The notes beneath the pieces are model-generated. The model was not told the DNA's origin. It saw only the letters and a program-made list of their open reading frames with translations, and made no database searches. Made by a program: the position numbers and the translations under genes. This document shows, one piece after another, positions 7,186 through 17,500 of a stretch of 64,000 nt of DNA (position 1 is the stretch's first letter; each line of letters begins with the position of its first letter). The stretch is from positions 33,176 through 97,175 of the IMG/VR virus record IMGVR_UViG_3300030098_006630. One strand, 5' to 3'. Source of the stretch: a virus.

Positions 7186-10100
7186 ATGGGGACTAAATCT
7201 TTTCGTAGAGCGCTAGACGAACAAAGAAGAGGCGAGGATGGCTTAAGATTTGTCAGTCGAGCTTTAGATTTGCTAGCGCAGAAAGATGAGATTTTAGACC
7301 ATGGACCTTTTCTCGCTTTTGTATTGCGCGTAGAGATACAAGAAGGCGCAAATCCTAAAACAAGCGATAATGATTGGTTATCTATGCTCCAAGCTCAAGA
7401 AGCCACTTATCAATCATCAGCCGGCGGCACCAACAAGCAAGGGAAGCTACCTAATCCCGTCAGAGGAATAAAGAAGATGATTGTGACCGCACGGGTCGCG
7501 AAAGATATCTTTCCACGAACGAAAATAAGTTCAGCTCCTGGTTCGTTTCCTCAACCAGACATCCACGCATGGATTCCTTTCCCTCAACAATTTGGGAATA
7601 TAACTGAAGTAGACGCCGTTTCTAACTATTATATTTCTCAGCATACTCAATTTATTTCTGAGTCTGAATCTGTGTTTGAGTATGGAATCCCCGCCCCTGG
7701 AAGCTTGGTTCTGGTTGATTGGATAAAAAAAGGTCAAGATGGACCTCGTATGCCCATTTATAAGAAACCTTTACGAACGGGTCAATCGGGAACCAAATCG
7801 CTAAATCCTGATTGCGATAAAGAAAAAAATAAATCACAAACCAACCCTCCACCTGGTGGTAATAAAAAACAAAAAACACATCCTGGAAATAATAAAAAAG
7901 GCAAAGTGGCACCTCCACCGCCCGCCGGGTTTCGCAATTACCCTATATACAGTCACTTAACACCCCGTCTTCGCGGAAAAGGAATTATTCAGGGCAACGC
8001 TGCGAGCAAGAATTATTTTAAAAGCTCTCAAAGTCTTTTGAATAATATAAATTATCTTTTAGCTTCCATGCAGGTAATGCAATATTACGTTCAAGACCTG
8101 GCTTTATCAGGATGGATTCAAAAGCAATTTAAAATTTGTTCCACTTGGCCTGGTGTACGAGCGAAGGTATACTACACGGGAAACGGAGGAGCGACCTATA
8201 AGGGACACGCTAAAGCCTCTCAACACAAAACAGGTAAAGCGGTAGATTTTGGGATTAAAATCTTTCCCGTAATAGATAAAAATAACGCTCAACATCAACA
8301 AATAATGACGGATTATGTTACCGCTCATCATAAGAGAAGTTTCATGAAGTGGCGCAAAAAACGAAAATCGCGAAGACGCATGTCTGATGCCGACGCCTCG
8401 ATCGCCTTCGCAAAAAAAGGGGTAAAATTGAGCTATGATTTTGCTTATGCCGTCATAGCTTCTTTAGTTGTAAAAGGAAAAATTAAAGATGGAGGCTGGG
8501 GAACTTACAAAAATGGAAGTTCACGAACCGGCACCAATCGACCCGGTAAGACATATTACGATAGTTATAAAAATTTGTCTACCGTTCCAGTAGATTCTAC
8601 TCATTGGGATTACAAGAGTAATCGTCGCTGGATGTGGGTGGCAGTTGGAAGTTCGAAACGAGTACATTGGTTTAAAAAATATTGGAAAGCATGGCGTAAA
8701 AAGAATAATTTAACGAAATCCCAAGCCTCAAAGATGAAACTTTGGATGAAATTTCAGATGGATTCTAATTTTACCACACCCCAGGTTGATAGTTGGTACA
8801 ATGCTTTAACTGTTGGTGCTGGTGCTGCTTTTGGACAACCCATTCCATCTCCAGAGACAGTGTTAAAATATTGGACCGACAATAATTTAATTTTAAGAGT
8901 AAAACAGAAGCCGTATGATAAAAGCTCTTTAAAGATAAAGATCCCACCAGTGCTTCCAACACCGACTAGTACATCTCAAGTTCCGCCACCCGCATCAGCA
9001 ACTCCGCCCGTGTCTACTGCTACTGTGATGCCTCCTCCCAAACAAGGACCTGGAACTACAGGAGCACAACATAGAGCAATGTCTATGGGCAACGTAGGAA
9101 CTCCAGTAGGCGGTGGAGGTGGTGCAGCATCACCAGCCGCAGCCGCAGCAGCATCCGCAGGGGCAGGAGTAGGAAACACAGCGCCTGGAACGGCAGCATC
9201 TAAAGCAGGCGCAGCCGCCGCGAAGATTGCAACCAAGACAACTCCCAAAAAATCTACCCCATCACAACCAAATGCCGAGTGTGAAGAAAGCCAGACAAAA
9301 TCCACCTCTAAGAGTCAAACTTCAAAGAAAAATACAAATGCGAACAAAAATCAAATAGCACCTGGAAAATCTCAACCTGTAGCAAATGCTCCCGCAGGTA
9401 CAATACAATATCCTTCTCAAAAATTAGAGTGGCAAAAGAAGAAATATAATACGGCTTTGAAAGCCACCATGTTGGTAATCCATGAAACAGGCAAATCTAA
9501 ACCAGCTTACCACGTAGCTAAAGAAAACTTTGAACGCTCTCAAAAACGCAAAAAAGACGGCGCAGGGTGGATGCATTTTTATGGTGGTCGCGCAGGAGAA
9601 ATTATTCAACAGCTCCCGACCAATTCTCCTGCTCTGCATGCCAACTGGGCTAGCACTAACGCTATTGGTTATGAAGTCTGTAATCTTGGTGCAATCTCAT
9701 CCACATCATCACTTCTTAGTAAAACCAAGATAAATAAACTAGGGTATAAGATTTTAGGACCCGAGGGTAACGTTGGAGGTAAATTAGGAAACGGCAAGGT
9801 AAAATCTTTGGGATTGTATCCTGGAAAAAACTACGCCCTTCCTGGTGAAAAACAATGTCTAAGAGTATGGGAAACAATCAAGTGGCTCGTAGGAACATCC
9901 AAACCTCATCCAGAATTAGCATTAAGTATTGTTTTCCCAGCGGTTCTTAACGATACAGCCAAAACCATCGGAACAGGATTGCACAGTTCAAAACTCGGCG
10001 GCTCTTCAAAAGAAAAGGTTTTTGTATGGGGCAGGTTTAACCCACTTAAACCTCCTTTCTATAAAAATGGAAATTACATGTCTTCGTGGAAAAAAGGACA

Positions 10101-10491
10101 ACCTTCTACTTTTGAAAGTCGATTGGCATGGAAAGTGGAGAAACCTTTCCAGCGCGGAATCGTAGGACATCATCGCTGGCAGGATAATGATGGGTGCTTT
10201 ATAGAATTCTATTGCCTGGGGCGAGCATTAGGAATGACGTCGCCGGATGCATACTTCGCTGCTATTGGAGCCCTTGCAATGACTTCAGATAAGAATGCCA
10301 CAGGCGCTAAAAATGTAACATTCTTGCCGGATTATAAAAAAGCCAACTATGTAAAGACCGGGCGAGATATTTGGGGTAATAATGGCGATATTAACTGGAA
10401 ACAATGGATGAGCAGCATACCTCTGGCTCTTCCCAAAGACAGGGACAAGAAATACGAAACCGGAGTAGGAATTTATGAAAAATTTATTTAA
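7186..10491 (+). CDS. Baseplate hub/spike protein with M15 peptidase and Amidase_2 domains
   Basis: A 1101-residue protein with several modules. Residues 1-200 look like a hub OB-type domain (PAPGSLVLVDW near 180). Residues about 270-480 carry M15 (D-Ala-D-Ala peptidase) zinc motifs: SQHKTGKAVDFG gives His347 and Asp354, and STHWDY gives His473. A Pro/Ala/Gly-rich low-complexity linker spans about 590-740. The C-terminus is an Amidase_2/PGRP-like N-acetylmuramoyl-L-alanine amidase with His766 (VIHETG), His996 (GHHRW) and Cys1004 as likely zinc ligands. The 8-residue His-to-Cys spacing matches T7 lysozyme. T4 gp5 has one lysozyme domain in this position, whereas this protein would have two different hydrolases. 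Domain calls are firm, and hub location is inferred from the baseplate neighbours. Confidence 0.8.
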   Translation: MGTKSFRRALDEQRRGEDGLRFVSRALDLLAQKDEILDHGPFLAFVLRVEIQEGANPKTSDNDWLSMLQAQEATYQSSAGGTNKQGKLPNPVRGIKKMIVTARVAKDIFPRTKISSAPGSFPQPDIHAWIPFPQQFGNITEVDAVSNYYISQHTQFISESESVFEYGIPAPGSLVLVDWIKKGQDGPRMPIYKKPLRTGQSGTKSLNPDCDKEKNKSQTNPPPGGNKKQKTHPGNNKKGKVAPPPPAGFRNYPIYSHLTPRLRGKGIIQGNAASKNYFKSSQSLLNNINYLLASMQVMQYYVQDLALSGWIQKQFKICSTWPGVRAKVYYTGNGGATYKGHAKASQHKTGKAVDFGIKIFPVIDKNNAQHQQIMTDYVTAHHKRSFMKWRKKRKSRRRMSDADASIAFAKKGVKLSYDFAYAVIASLVVKGKIKDGGWGTYKNGSSRTGTNRPGKTYYDSYKNLSTVPVDSTHWDYKSNRRWMWVAVGSSKRVHWFKKYWKAWRKKNNLTKSQASKMKLWMKFQMDSNFTTPQVDSWYNALTVGAGAAFGQPIPSPETVLKYWTDNNLILRVKQKPYDKSSLKIKIPPVLPTPTSTSQVPPPASATPPVSTATVMPPPKQGPGTTGAQHRAMSMGNVGTPVGGGGGAASPAAAAAASAGAGVGNTAPGTAASKAGAAAAKIATKTTPKKSTPSQPNAECEESQTKSTSKSQTSKKNTNANKNQIAPGKSQPVANAPAGTIQYPSQKLEWQKKKYNTALKATMLVIHETGKSKPAYHVAKENFERSQKRKKDGAGWMHFYGGRAGEIIQQLPTNSPALHANWASTNAIGYEVCNLGAISSTSSLLSKTKINKLGYKILGPEGNVGGKLGNGKVKSLGLYPGKNYALPGEKQCLRVWETIKWLVGTSKPHPELALSIVFPAVLNDTAKTIGTGLHSSKLGGSSKEKVFVWGRFNPLKPPFYKNGNYMSSWKKGQPSTFESRLAWKVEKPFQRGIVGHHRWQDNDGCFIEFYCLGRALGMTSPDAYFAAIGALAMTSDKNATGAKNVTFLPDYKKANYVKTGRDIWGNNGDINWKQWMSSIPLALPKDRDKKYETGVGIYEKFI

Positions 10492-10508
10492 TATAAAGGA
10501 ACTTCAAC

Positions 10509-11459
10509 ATGGTCGAATTTAAACAAAACAACCCTTACGAAGGAATGGCAGAGCCCGAAAAGACAAATTTTTCCAGTCTTAATTCAAGCACAATACCACA
10601 CCAGACTGGGATTGCGGGAGCCGAATTAAAAGAAGCAATCGCGAGATTTAATCAGCTTCCTTGCGAGAAAGTTATTAAAGGAAAAAATGATGCTTTTATT
10701 GTACTAGGGAGAGACCGTACAGGAACTGCCCTACAAGGTAAAGGAATGGAGGGTGCACCAAAAAGCTCTGCTATCGACCTAGTGGTAGGTCGCTGGGGCG
10801 GCGCAGTGCCTGAAACGGATGCCGCCAATGAACACCTATATTTAGATCCTGAGTTTCATGAAGACGCAGCTCGAATATACATTTCTCAAAACACAGATAT
10901 CGACAAAAGTTTCGGACTGGCTGATGGAAAAGTTGGACATTACACTGACCGCTCCGCCATCGCGCTAAAGGCTGACGGCGTAAGAATAATTTCTAGAGAG
11001 GGAATAAAGTTAATCACTAAAAATGTGCCCGATATTGACGAAAAAAATTCAAAAAATATGTCCATTGAGGTCCCTCAGTTTGGAATCGATTTGATTGCCA
11101 ACAATAATGATGAAGATTTGCAGCCGTTGGTTAAAGGAAAAAATCTTGTTTTAGGTCTGAGGTCTTTAACTCGACATATCCATGCTTTAAATAACATAGT
11201 AAAGAATTTTTTAATATTTCAAATGAAATTCAATAGAGCAGTACAAGATCATGTACATGTAAGCCCTTTTTGGGGGGATGAGTGCGCTCCATCGGATAAT
11301 TTAAGCATGTTTGATGGACCTATAAACATGAAAAGCTTGCAAGAAATTGTGGATGAGGACACAAAAAAGTTCAAACGCAATTTGATTGGCTTTGAACTAA
11401 AGTATCTTAAAGATAGCGGTAAGAAATACATTAATAGTGAATATAACAATACAAATTAA
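10509..11459 (+). CDS. Virion structural protein, probable spike/hub accessory
   Basis: A 316-residue protein following the hub gene, with an AAAGGA site. The segment around residues 150-172 (RSAIALKADGVRIISREG) resembles the beta-prism region of gp5/VgrG-type spikes, where repeated strands of this kind form a needle. The C-terminal part has a conserved-looking helix followed by PFWGDECAPSDNLS. No enzymatic motif is seen. It may form or cap part of the membrane-piercing spike, but this is inference from one segment and from gene order. Confidence 0.6.
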   Translation: MVEFKQNNPYEGMAEPEKTNFSSLNSSTIPHQTGIAGAELKEAIARFNQLPCEKVIKGKNDAFIVLGRDRTGTALQGKGMEGAPKSSAIDLVVGRWGGAVPETDAANEHLYLDPEFHEDAARIYISQNTDIDKSFGLADGKVGHYTDRSAIALKADGVRIISREGIKLITKNVPDIDEKNSKNMSIEVPQFGIDLIANNNDEDLQPLVKGKNLVLGLRSLTRHIHALNNIVKNFLIFQMKFNRAVQDHVHVSPFWGDECAPSDNLSMFDGPINMKSLQEIVDEDTKKFKRNLIGFELKYLKDSGKKYINSEYNNTN

Positions 11460-11472
11460 TTATTTTATGATA

Positions 11473-11478
11473 TATAAT
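11473..11478 (+). promoter_or_regulatory. Possible -10 element before the 2448-residue protein gene
   Basis: A perfect TATAAT lies in the 43-base gap before the gene at 11503. No good -35 hexamer is seen at the usual distance, and the region is AT-rich, so this may be chance. Confidence 0.25.
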
Positions 11479-11502
11479 GAAATTACTAAGTTAGGATAAA
11501 CA

Positions 11503-14500
11503 ATGGCAGAAATATTAGATTTTCTTGATAAACGAGTCACCAAAATAGAGGGCGAGTATGGAAACATGCTAGAGGTTTCTGAATACACCCCCGAAGAGAC
11601 TGCGGATAAATATTATATCTACGACATAGGATTCGAGGAAGATACTGGACCCGTAGTGAACGCTTCTGATAATTTAAATTATTGGTTCTCGCAAGATTCT
11701 ACAGATGCTAAAGCCCCATATCATTTGAAAAATTATACTTTAGTGGCGTGGGATGGGGTTAGATATTTTCTTAACAATAGTGAAAATAGATGGGTCGGAA
11801 AAATTACCGTAGTTGATAAAAGTAAAGAATATGCTAGACAACCCGAGGAGCCAGATTATTTAAAAGATTTTAGCGGAGGCTGGTCAACTGTCGAAGATAT
11901 ACCTGATTTTGATAAACAAGACAGTTTCTGGAAAAATACCTGGTACGAGCCTACTGTCGTCCCAGATGCTAAAATTTTAAGAACGATAGGCAAGCCAACC
12001 AGGGGCGTTGAATATTGGATAGATCTTAGCAAGATGCTTACCGTAGGACCAAGTGACTTTCAAGAAAGCAATTCTTTGGTAGTAAAAGATGTCATATTAG
12101 ACAATGCAGAGGATTTAGAGTCCTTAGATCGTTCTACTCCTTGGCGAGACTCGCCAGACAATACAATATATCAGGATACTTTAAATTATTATGTTCATGT
12201 AAATTCGTATAAAAAAACTATCCCGCTTGAATCTCAAGATGCAGACCGCAAGAAATTTTTTCGGCAATTTGTTATCAATGCAGTAGAGGTCTTAGCAGAC
12301 AAGCAACACAGAAACATTTCTCAAGCAAATGCAGAATCAATAGCCAATTATCTTGTAAAGTTGCCCCGAAAGGACGTTTTTACTACCAGTATAAAACCGA
12401 GACCTAATTCATTTTGGAAAGCCTTGGTTAAAATACCGAGAGCATATATTGATCCTTATGAAATTGTTCCAAAGGTTCAATCTACGCATGTAGGAGTCTT
12501 TAGATCTTGGCACGACTTAGAAGAAAGTTATAAGAAAGTAATTAAATATTTCAATAAGTTAATCCCTCTTGTTGAACAAAACACCGTCAGATTAGACATG
12601 AAGCAGGAAATAAAATTTTTAGAAAAGGTGTGGACTAATCTTGCATCTATTAAACAAGCTCCTGTACTTCAAGAAGGCACTATTAGATACTATGGCGCTA
12701 AACAACCATCTAATATTCAAATAACTGATGATACAATCGTAAAATTTGCGTTCAACAGGCGTAATAATTTTTCTCTTGAAAATATAGAAATTGTGAATCA
12801 AATGGAAGGCTCCGGCGTCGTAAGTATTACTGAACGAATTTTACGAGCAATGATAGATCTCAATAAATCTGGCATTAAAAATAATGACGTTTTTAAACGA
12901 GCCCGAACAATGATTTATTTGATGAATTTAGATCTCATGGCTCGCGACATAGATGATAAGGCTTTCGGTGGAGAAAACAAATGGATTGATTTTTTGTTCA
13001 AATACACCTACAAAATGCCTGATTTTCTTCCTTCTAACACTGACTTTGATAAAATAAATTTTCAAAATAATGAAGTGACATCGTTCTTAAACAAGATAGA
13101 CCGAGCTTTAGACGGACCAAAGACTTTATTTTCCAACAACAAAATAATGAGAGAAATATCTCCCGATGTTAGGGGGCTTTTAGCAGACGTTAAAAAGTCG
13201 GTCTATTCCAAGATAGAAGATCCTACTTTACAAAAAATATTTCAGACAATCGATGGGGTTAATTCGTTAGAATCTTTATATAGCGATGTACTAAACAAGG
13301 CACCTATTGATAAGCTAATAGAAATGGGAAGACAAGTTGCAGACCCTATAGCTAAGCAGCAAATGTTTATGAAGAAGTCGTCACTCTTAAAGTCCCAAGC
13401 AAGGCTAAGCGAAGGGCGTTTGGAAAATTTAAGAGGGAAAAAATCTTTACGCAAAGTGCAGGTTACAACACCTCAAGAGAAAGCCATCACGGACCTTACC
13501 GGGCAACAGCCCGACATGATTATGAAGGCTATTGAGGAGCTTTTTGTAGAGGGCTTGTGTAATAATATAAAACACATTATCAAGACCATTAGGAGAATGG
13601 CATTTTCTCCTACCACCACTCAAGATACGAAAGATTTTGGAAAGCTTAATATTCAAGATACTGTAAAAGAAAGTCAAGATGAAATAATAAAAAATATCTT
13701 GAATTCCATACCCGAGGGAAAAGATTTAGATTTATTTGATGTCAAAAAGATACTTACAATAATTTCAGAAAATTGCATTCCTAGAGAGATTGTGGCTCTT
13801 GTCGAAGGTGAGGCTTCCTTACCTGTTTTAGAGATTTTAGGATACTTGATCGGTTATGAGTTTCCCATTCTAGGAGCGAGGCTCGATAGTGTTTATGATA
13901 TAGAAGAGTTTTTAGCGTTGATATTGAAGCCATTAAGAGAGCAAATAATTCAAGCTACTGCCAAAATCGAGCTGGACCGAAAAGATGAAGAAGAAAAGGC
14001 TACCTATTGTGCGCCTGATTATGAAGAAGTGACTAATCATCTCGTAGACCGCTTCCCTGAAGATATTGCTAGAGCAGCTATGGACGGCGAAAAAAGCAGC
14101 AAGATTGATTTTTTAAATCTCTTGAATGACATCGACAGTGCACTTAATAAAGATATAAATGAATTTATTTTTGGAAATAAGCTGGATTCAATTTTAAATC
14201 AAATTATGACAGAAGATCAAGGTTCTTCTTTTCTCACTAGCATGGTTATAGAGAGCTTTTTCTCTCCTTTCATAAGAAATTTTTCTATCGAGGGTTTAAA
14301 TATTTCAACTTTCTTCTTAGAACCGCAGCTGGTAGATAAAAACCCTTCAGATACCACCTCTAGAACAGTTTCCCCTCCTGAAATTACATCTAGAATTGGG
14401 GAATTGACAGCGGAAAGAGATTCTTTAGTTTTAAAGAGAGACTCTTTAGATAAAGACGATAACAAAGCACAACGAAAGAAACTAAAAGAACAAATCGACA

Positions 14501-17500
14501 ATATAAATTCTTTTTTAGAAGCAACTACGAATTCCAAAAAAGTTGTCTTGGGATTAAAAAATAGAGTACAATTTTTAAAAGACGTATTTGCAGAAGGGGT
14601 AGGTACATGGACAAGAACCTCGACAGACCCCATAACATATATTCTATCTATCCCTCTTACACAAGAAGACGAAGCCGGAACTTCCAGTTTTATAGAAATG
14701 AAGATATATCCGATGGAGGAGGTTTATCAAATAGATCCTGATAAACCTTTAGCTTATGATGCTTCCTGGAAGAAGCCTGGTAATTTTCAAGAAAAAGATT
14801 CAGTTAGGATAGAAATAAGAGCAGTTATTACTGACACAGTAGTTGTAGAAAGTAGCAGCATCATAAACACTCGTGAATTATCTATATATGACTTCATATC
14901 CAACGACGATACCGGACATACCATTCAAGCTTCTGCTTTCTCTAACATTATTAAGGCGCAGATAAAAGATTATTTTCCTGACTATATCTGGACAGAGGGT
15001 TTAGGAGAAGAAGAAGAACTTGATGTAGGAAACGCATATAAACTTCAACAGTTGATAAATGATTTTAAAAGTTATTTATTTGATCTGCTAAACCAGCAAT
15101 TATTAAAACTTGTATCTAAAGAAGCCTCCAAGTCTTCCTTTTTTAAAGAAAGCGTACTGTCACAACTTAGGATTGCTTCATTACCAGGAGATGCAGAAGC
15201 AGGACCTCCTCCTCTCTGCGGCGAAGAATATAGTGAAGAAGTGGTTCCGCCCGCAGACAGGTCGTTGTTCCCAGAGCTTTTTGATTTAGATGATATTGTA
15301 GAAAATGTTAAGACTCGAAAAACGTATTTTGATGTTTTGGCTGCGACTGGTCACACAGGGGGCGTCCCCAATCGCTCGTCTTTAGATAATGCAATAATTT
15401 TTGAATCTTTAGAATTGCTAATGCAAGTAATTTGCTTAGAGTTTTTACTTAGTGGAATATCCATCTATGGCGAGGTTAGCTTAGAAACTTTTATAAAAGA
15501 AAAAAATAATTTTAAAATTTTGCAAGATGTTTTAGATTTTTCTCTTGAAAGCCTTGGTGGCGACTTTACTGGAGCTTTCTATAATGTTGTAGATGAATAT
15601 GCTACTCTTCGACAAGAAGTGGCTTTTGAGGCATCTGTTATGCCGCCTATGCCTCTTTTTGCACCTGCAACACCGGACGGTAGCATTACTCCTTCAGTTA
15701 GAGATGAAATAGTGAAATTTTGTCTTACCGAGGCTTTGGAAGAAATCTTTCCCATCTTCCAAAGCATTGTTCAGGTTTTTTCTGCTAGTGATAAATTATC
15801 GGCTAATGAGTTGTTAGATATTGTTCCAAATATGGACACCGCCCCACAAACCATATCAAATACAGTAAGATTTGATTTTAATGACGAAAAAATAAAAGAT
15901 GTGTATGATTTTGGAGGAATCGTAGTAGAGAAGTATATTAAAGCCATCTACACGCCCCCCGCAGGACTAGAAGATAAAAGCTGGTATCACCCTGCTCATT
16001 CTGCCTTGCACAAAATGCTAATAATAGATCCTCAAACTCCTTCTTCTTATGTTCAAGATGAATCTGGTCAATGGATTGAGAAAGAAGGCTCTCCTGTGAG
16101 CGCAGCCAGAAATATAAAAATTGAGGAATGGTTAGCAAGTAGAAATCAAGAATTGAACCTTAATCAAAACCCTCCTTACATGGCAGGGGTATCGTGGGAA
16201 AGTAAAAAGAAAGCCGAACGATTAAAGTCTTGGTTAGATATATTCTCTGAACAAGGATTGGAAGGAATTGAAAAGCTTAATATTGCGGGTTATCAAGAAT
16301 TTGTAATTGAGTTAAACGCTTTTGATTATTCGTCGCTAAAAAACAACGAATTTTATCCTATCGGAGGCAAAACAGGTGTTGTAAATTTAAAATCTTTTGA
16401 GTTGCTTCAACAACAAATTAATGATTATAATGCCCCTTTTATAGAAGAGTCACAAGACAAATTGGATCTTTTAACCAGCGCTTCGACATTTAAGAATAAT
16501 TTTTTAGCTCTAAAACAAGAAAAAGAACTTCATCTTTTAACGCTAGAAACTTTAGGCGCTCAGCTGGATGAATACTTAATGGACTACTTAAACACATTTA
16601 GAGACGATGGCGCTAACAAAGGAAAAGAATATATTGTTCAACACGGAACGTTCACGTTCGACGCAGAACCTTCAATGGATGAAGACCCTAGAATTTTTTC
16701 GGATAAAGTTATATTTGAATGGATCTCGGGAGATTCGCCTTATTATCATTCTTTAACAAAAATATTAGAAGGAGGACCAGTACAAAAAAATACTGAAGAG
16801 TGGTGGGGGTTAGAATATCCTGGATATGAATTGGCTCAAAAATACTGGACAGCTGTTCTTGCTATGACTGGTCTACAACAAAATGCATGGCTTGTATCAG
16901 GTTATGATATGGACACGGTGACAAATCTTTTCAAAGCTCAGATGGAAAGTTATCTTAAAGGTGATAAATACATGGCAGAGAATGACCCGTTTCTTTTTGG
17001 TCACGTAAAAAAATTACAACAATTCTTTTTTCTAAATCCTCTTTTTGGCAAGATGATTTCTACCCTTGTAGGTGGAGCTTACTATTCTGATTACACCGGT
17101 TTTGAAAACTCAACCGCCGCCGGAGATCTTTTTGATCCAGCGGGAATTCTTGGAGGAATATCTAGTTTAATTCAAGCTGTTGATAATCAAGGAACTGAAG
17201 CCTATACTGACGACCTGGAGCAAGGAGGAATGGCAGAGACGACTTCTGTCTCAACTTCTTACTATGATGGATTGATAGAGTATTATGAGAATAGAATAGA
17301 TCCTATCTGGCGCAAATGGAGCGAAACTCTCCATTATCTCTTAAACCCTCCAGAGGCAGCTTTAGAGAAATTTAATTACTGGGACACTCAAAAGAAAATA
17401 ACTGAAAAAAGAATAGAATGGTTCGAAAAAAACATGGAAGCCATGAAGACGATATATACACAATTTCTTTCTGCACAACAAGCAGTATTGACAACCAGTC

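Noticed and set aside
8976-9305. A 109-codon Ala/Pro-rich - strand frame
   Set aside because: It mirrors the Pro/Ala/Gly linker of the hub protein and has no independent support.
14217-14633. A 138-codon - strand frame
   Set aside because: It is a shadow of the 2448-residue protein gene, with Ser/Phe/Leu-rich composition typical of reading antisense to AT-rich coding DNA.
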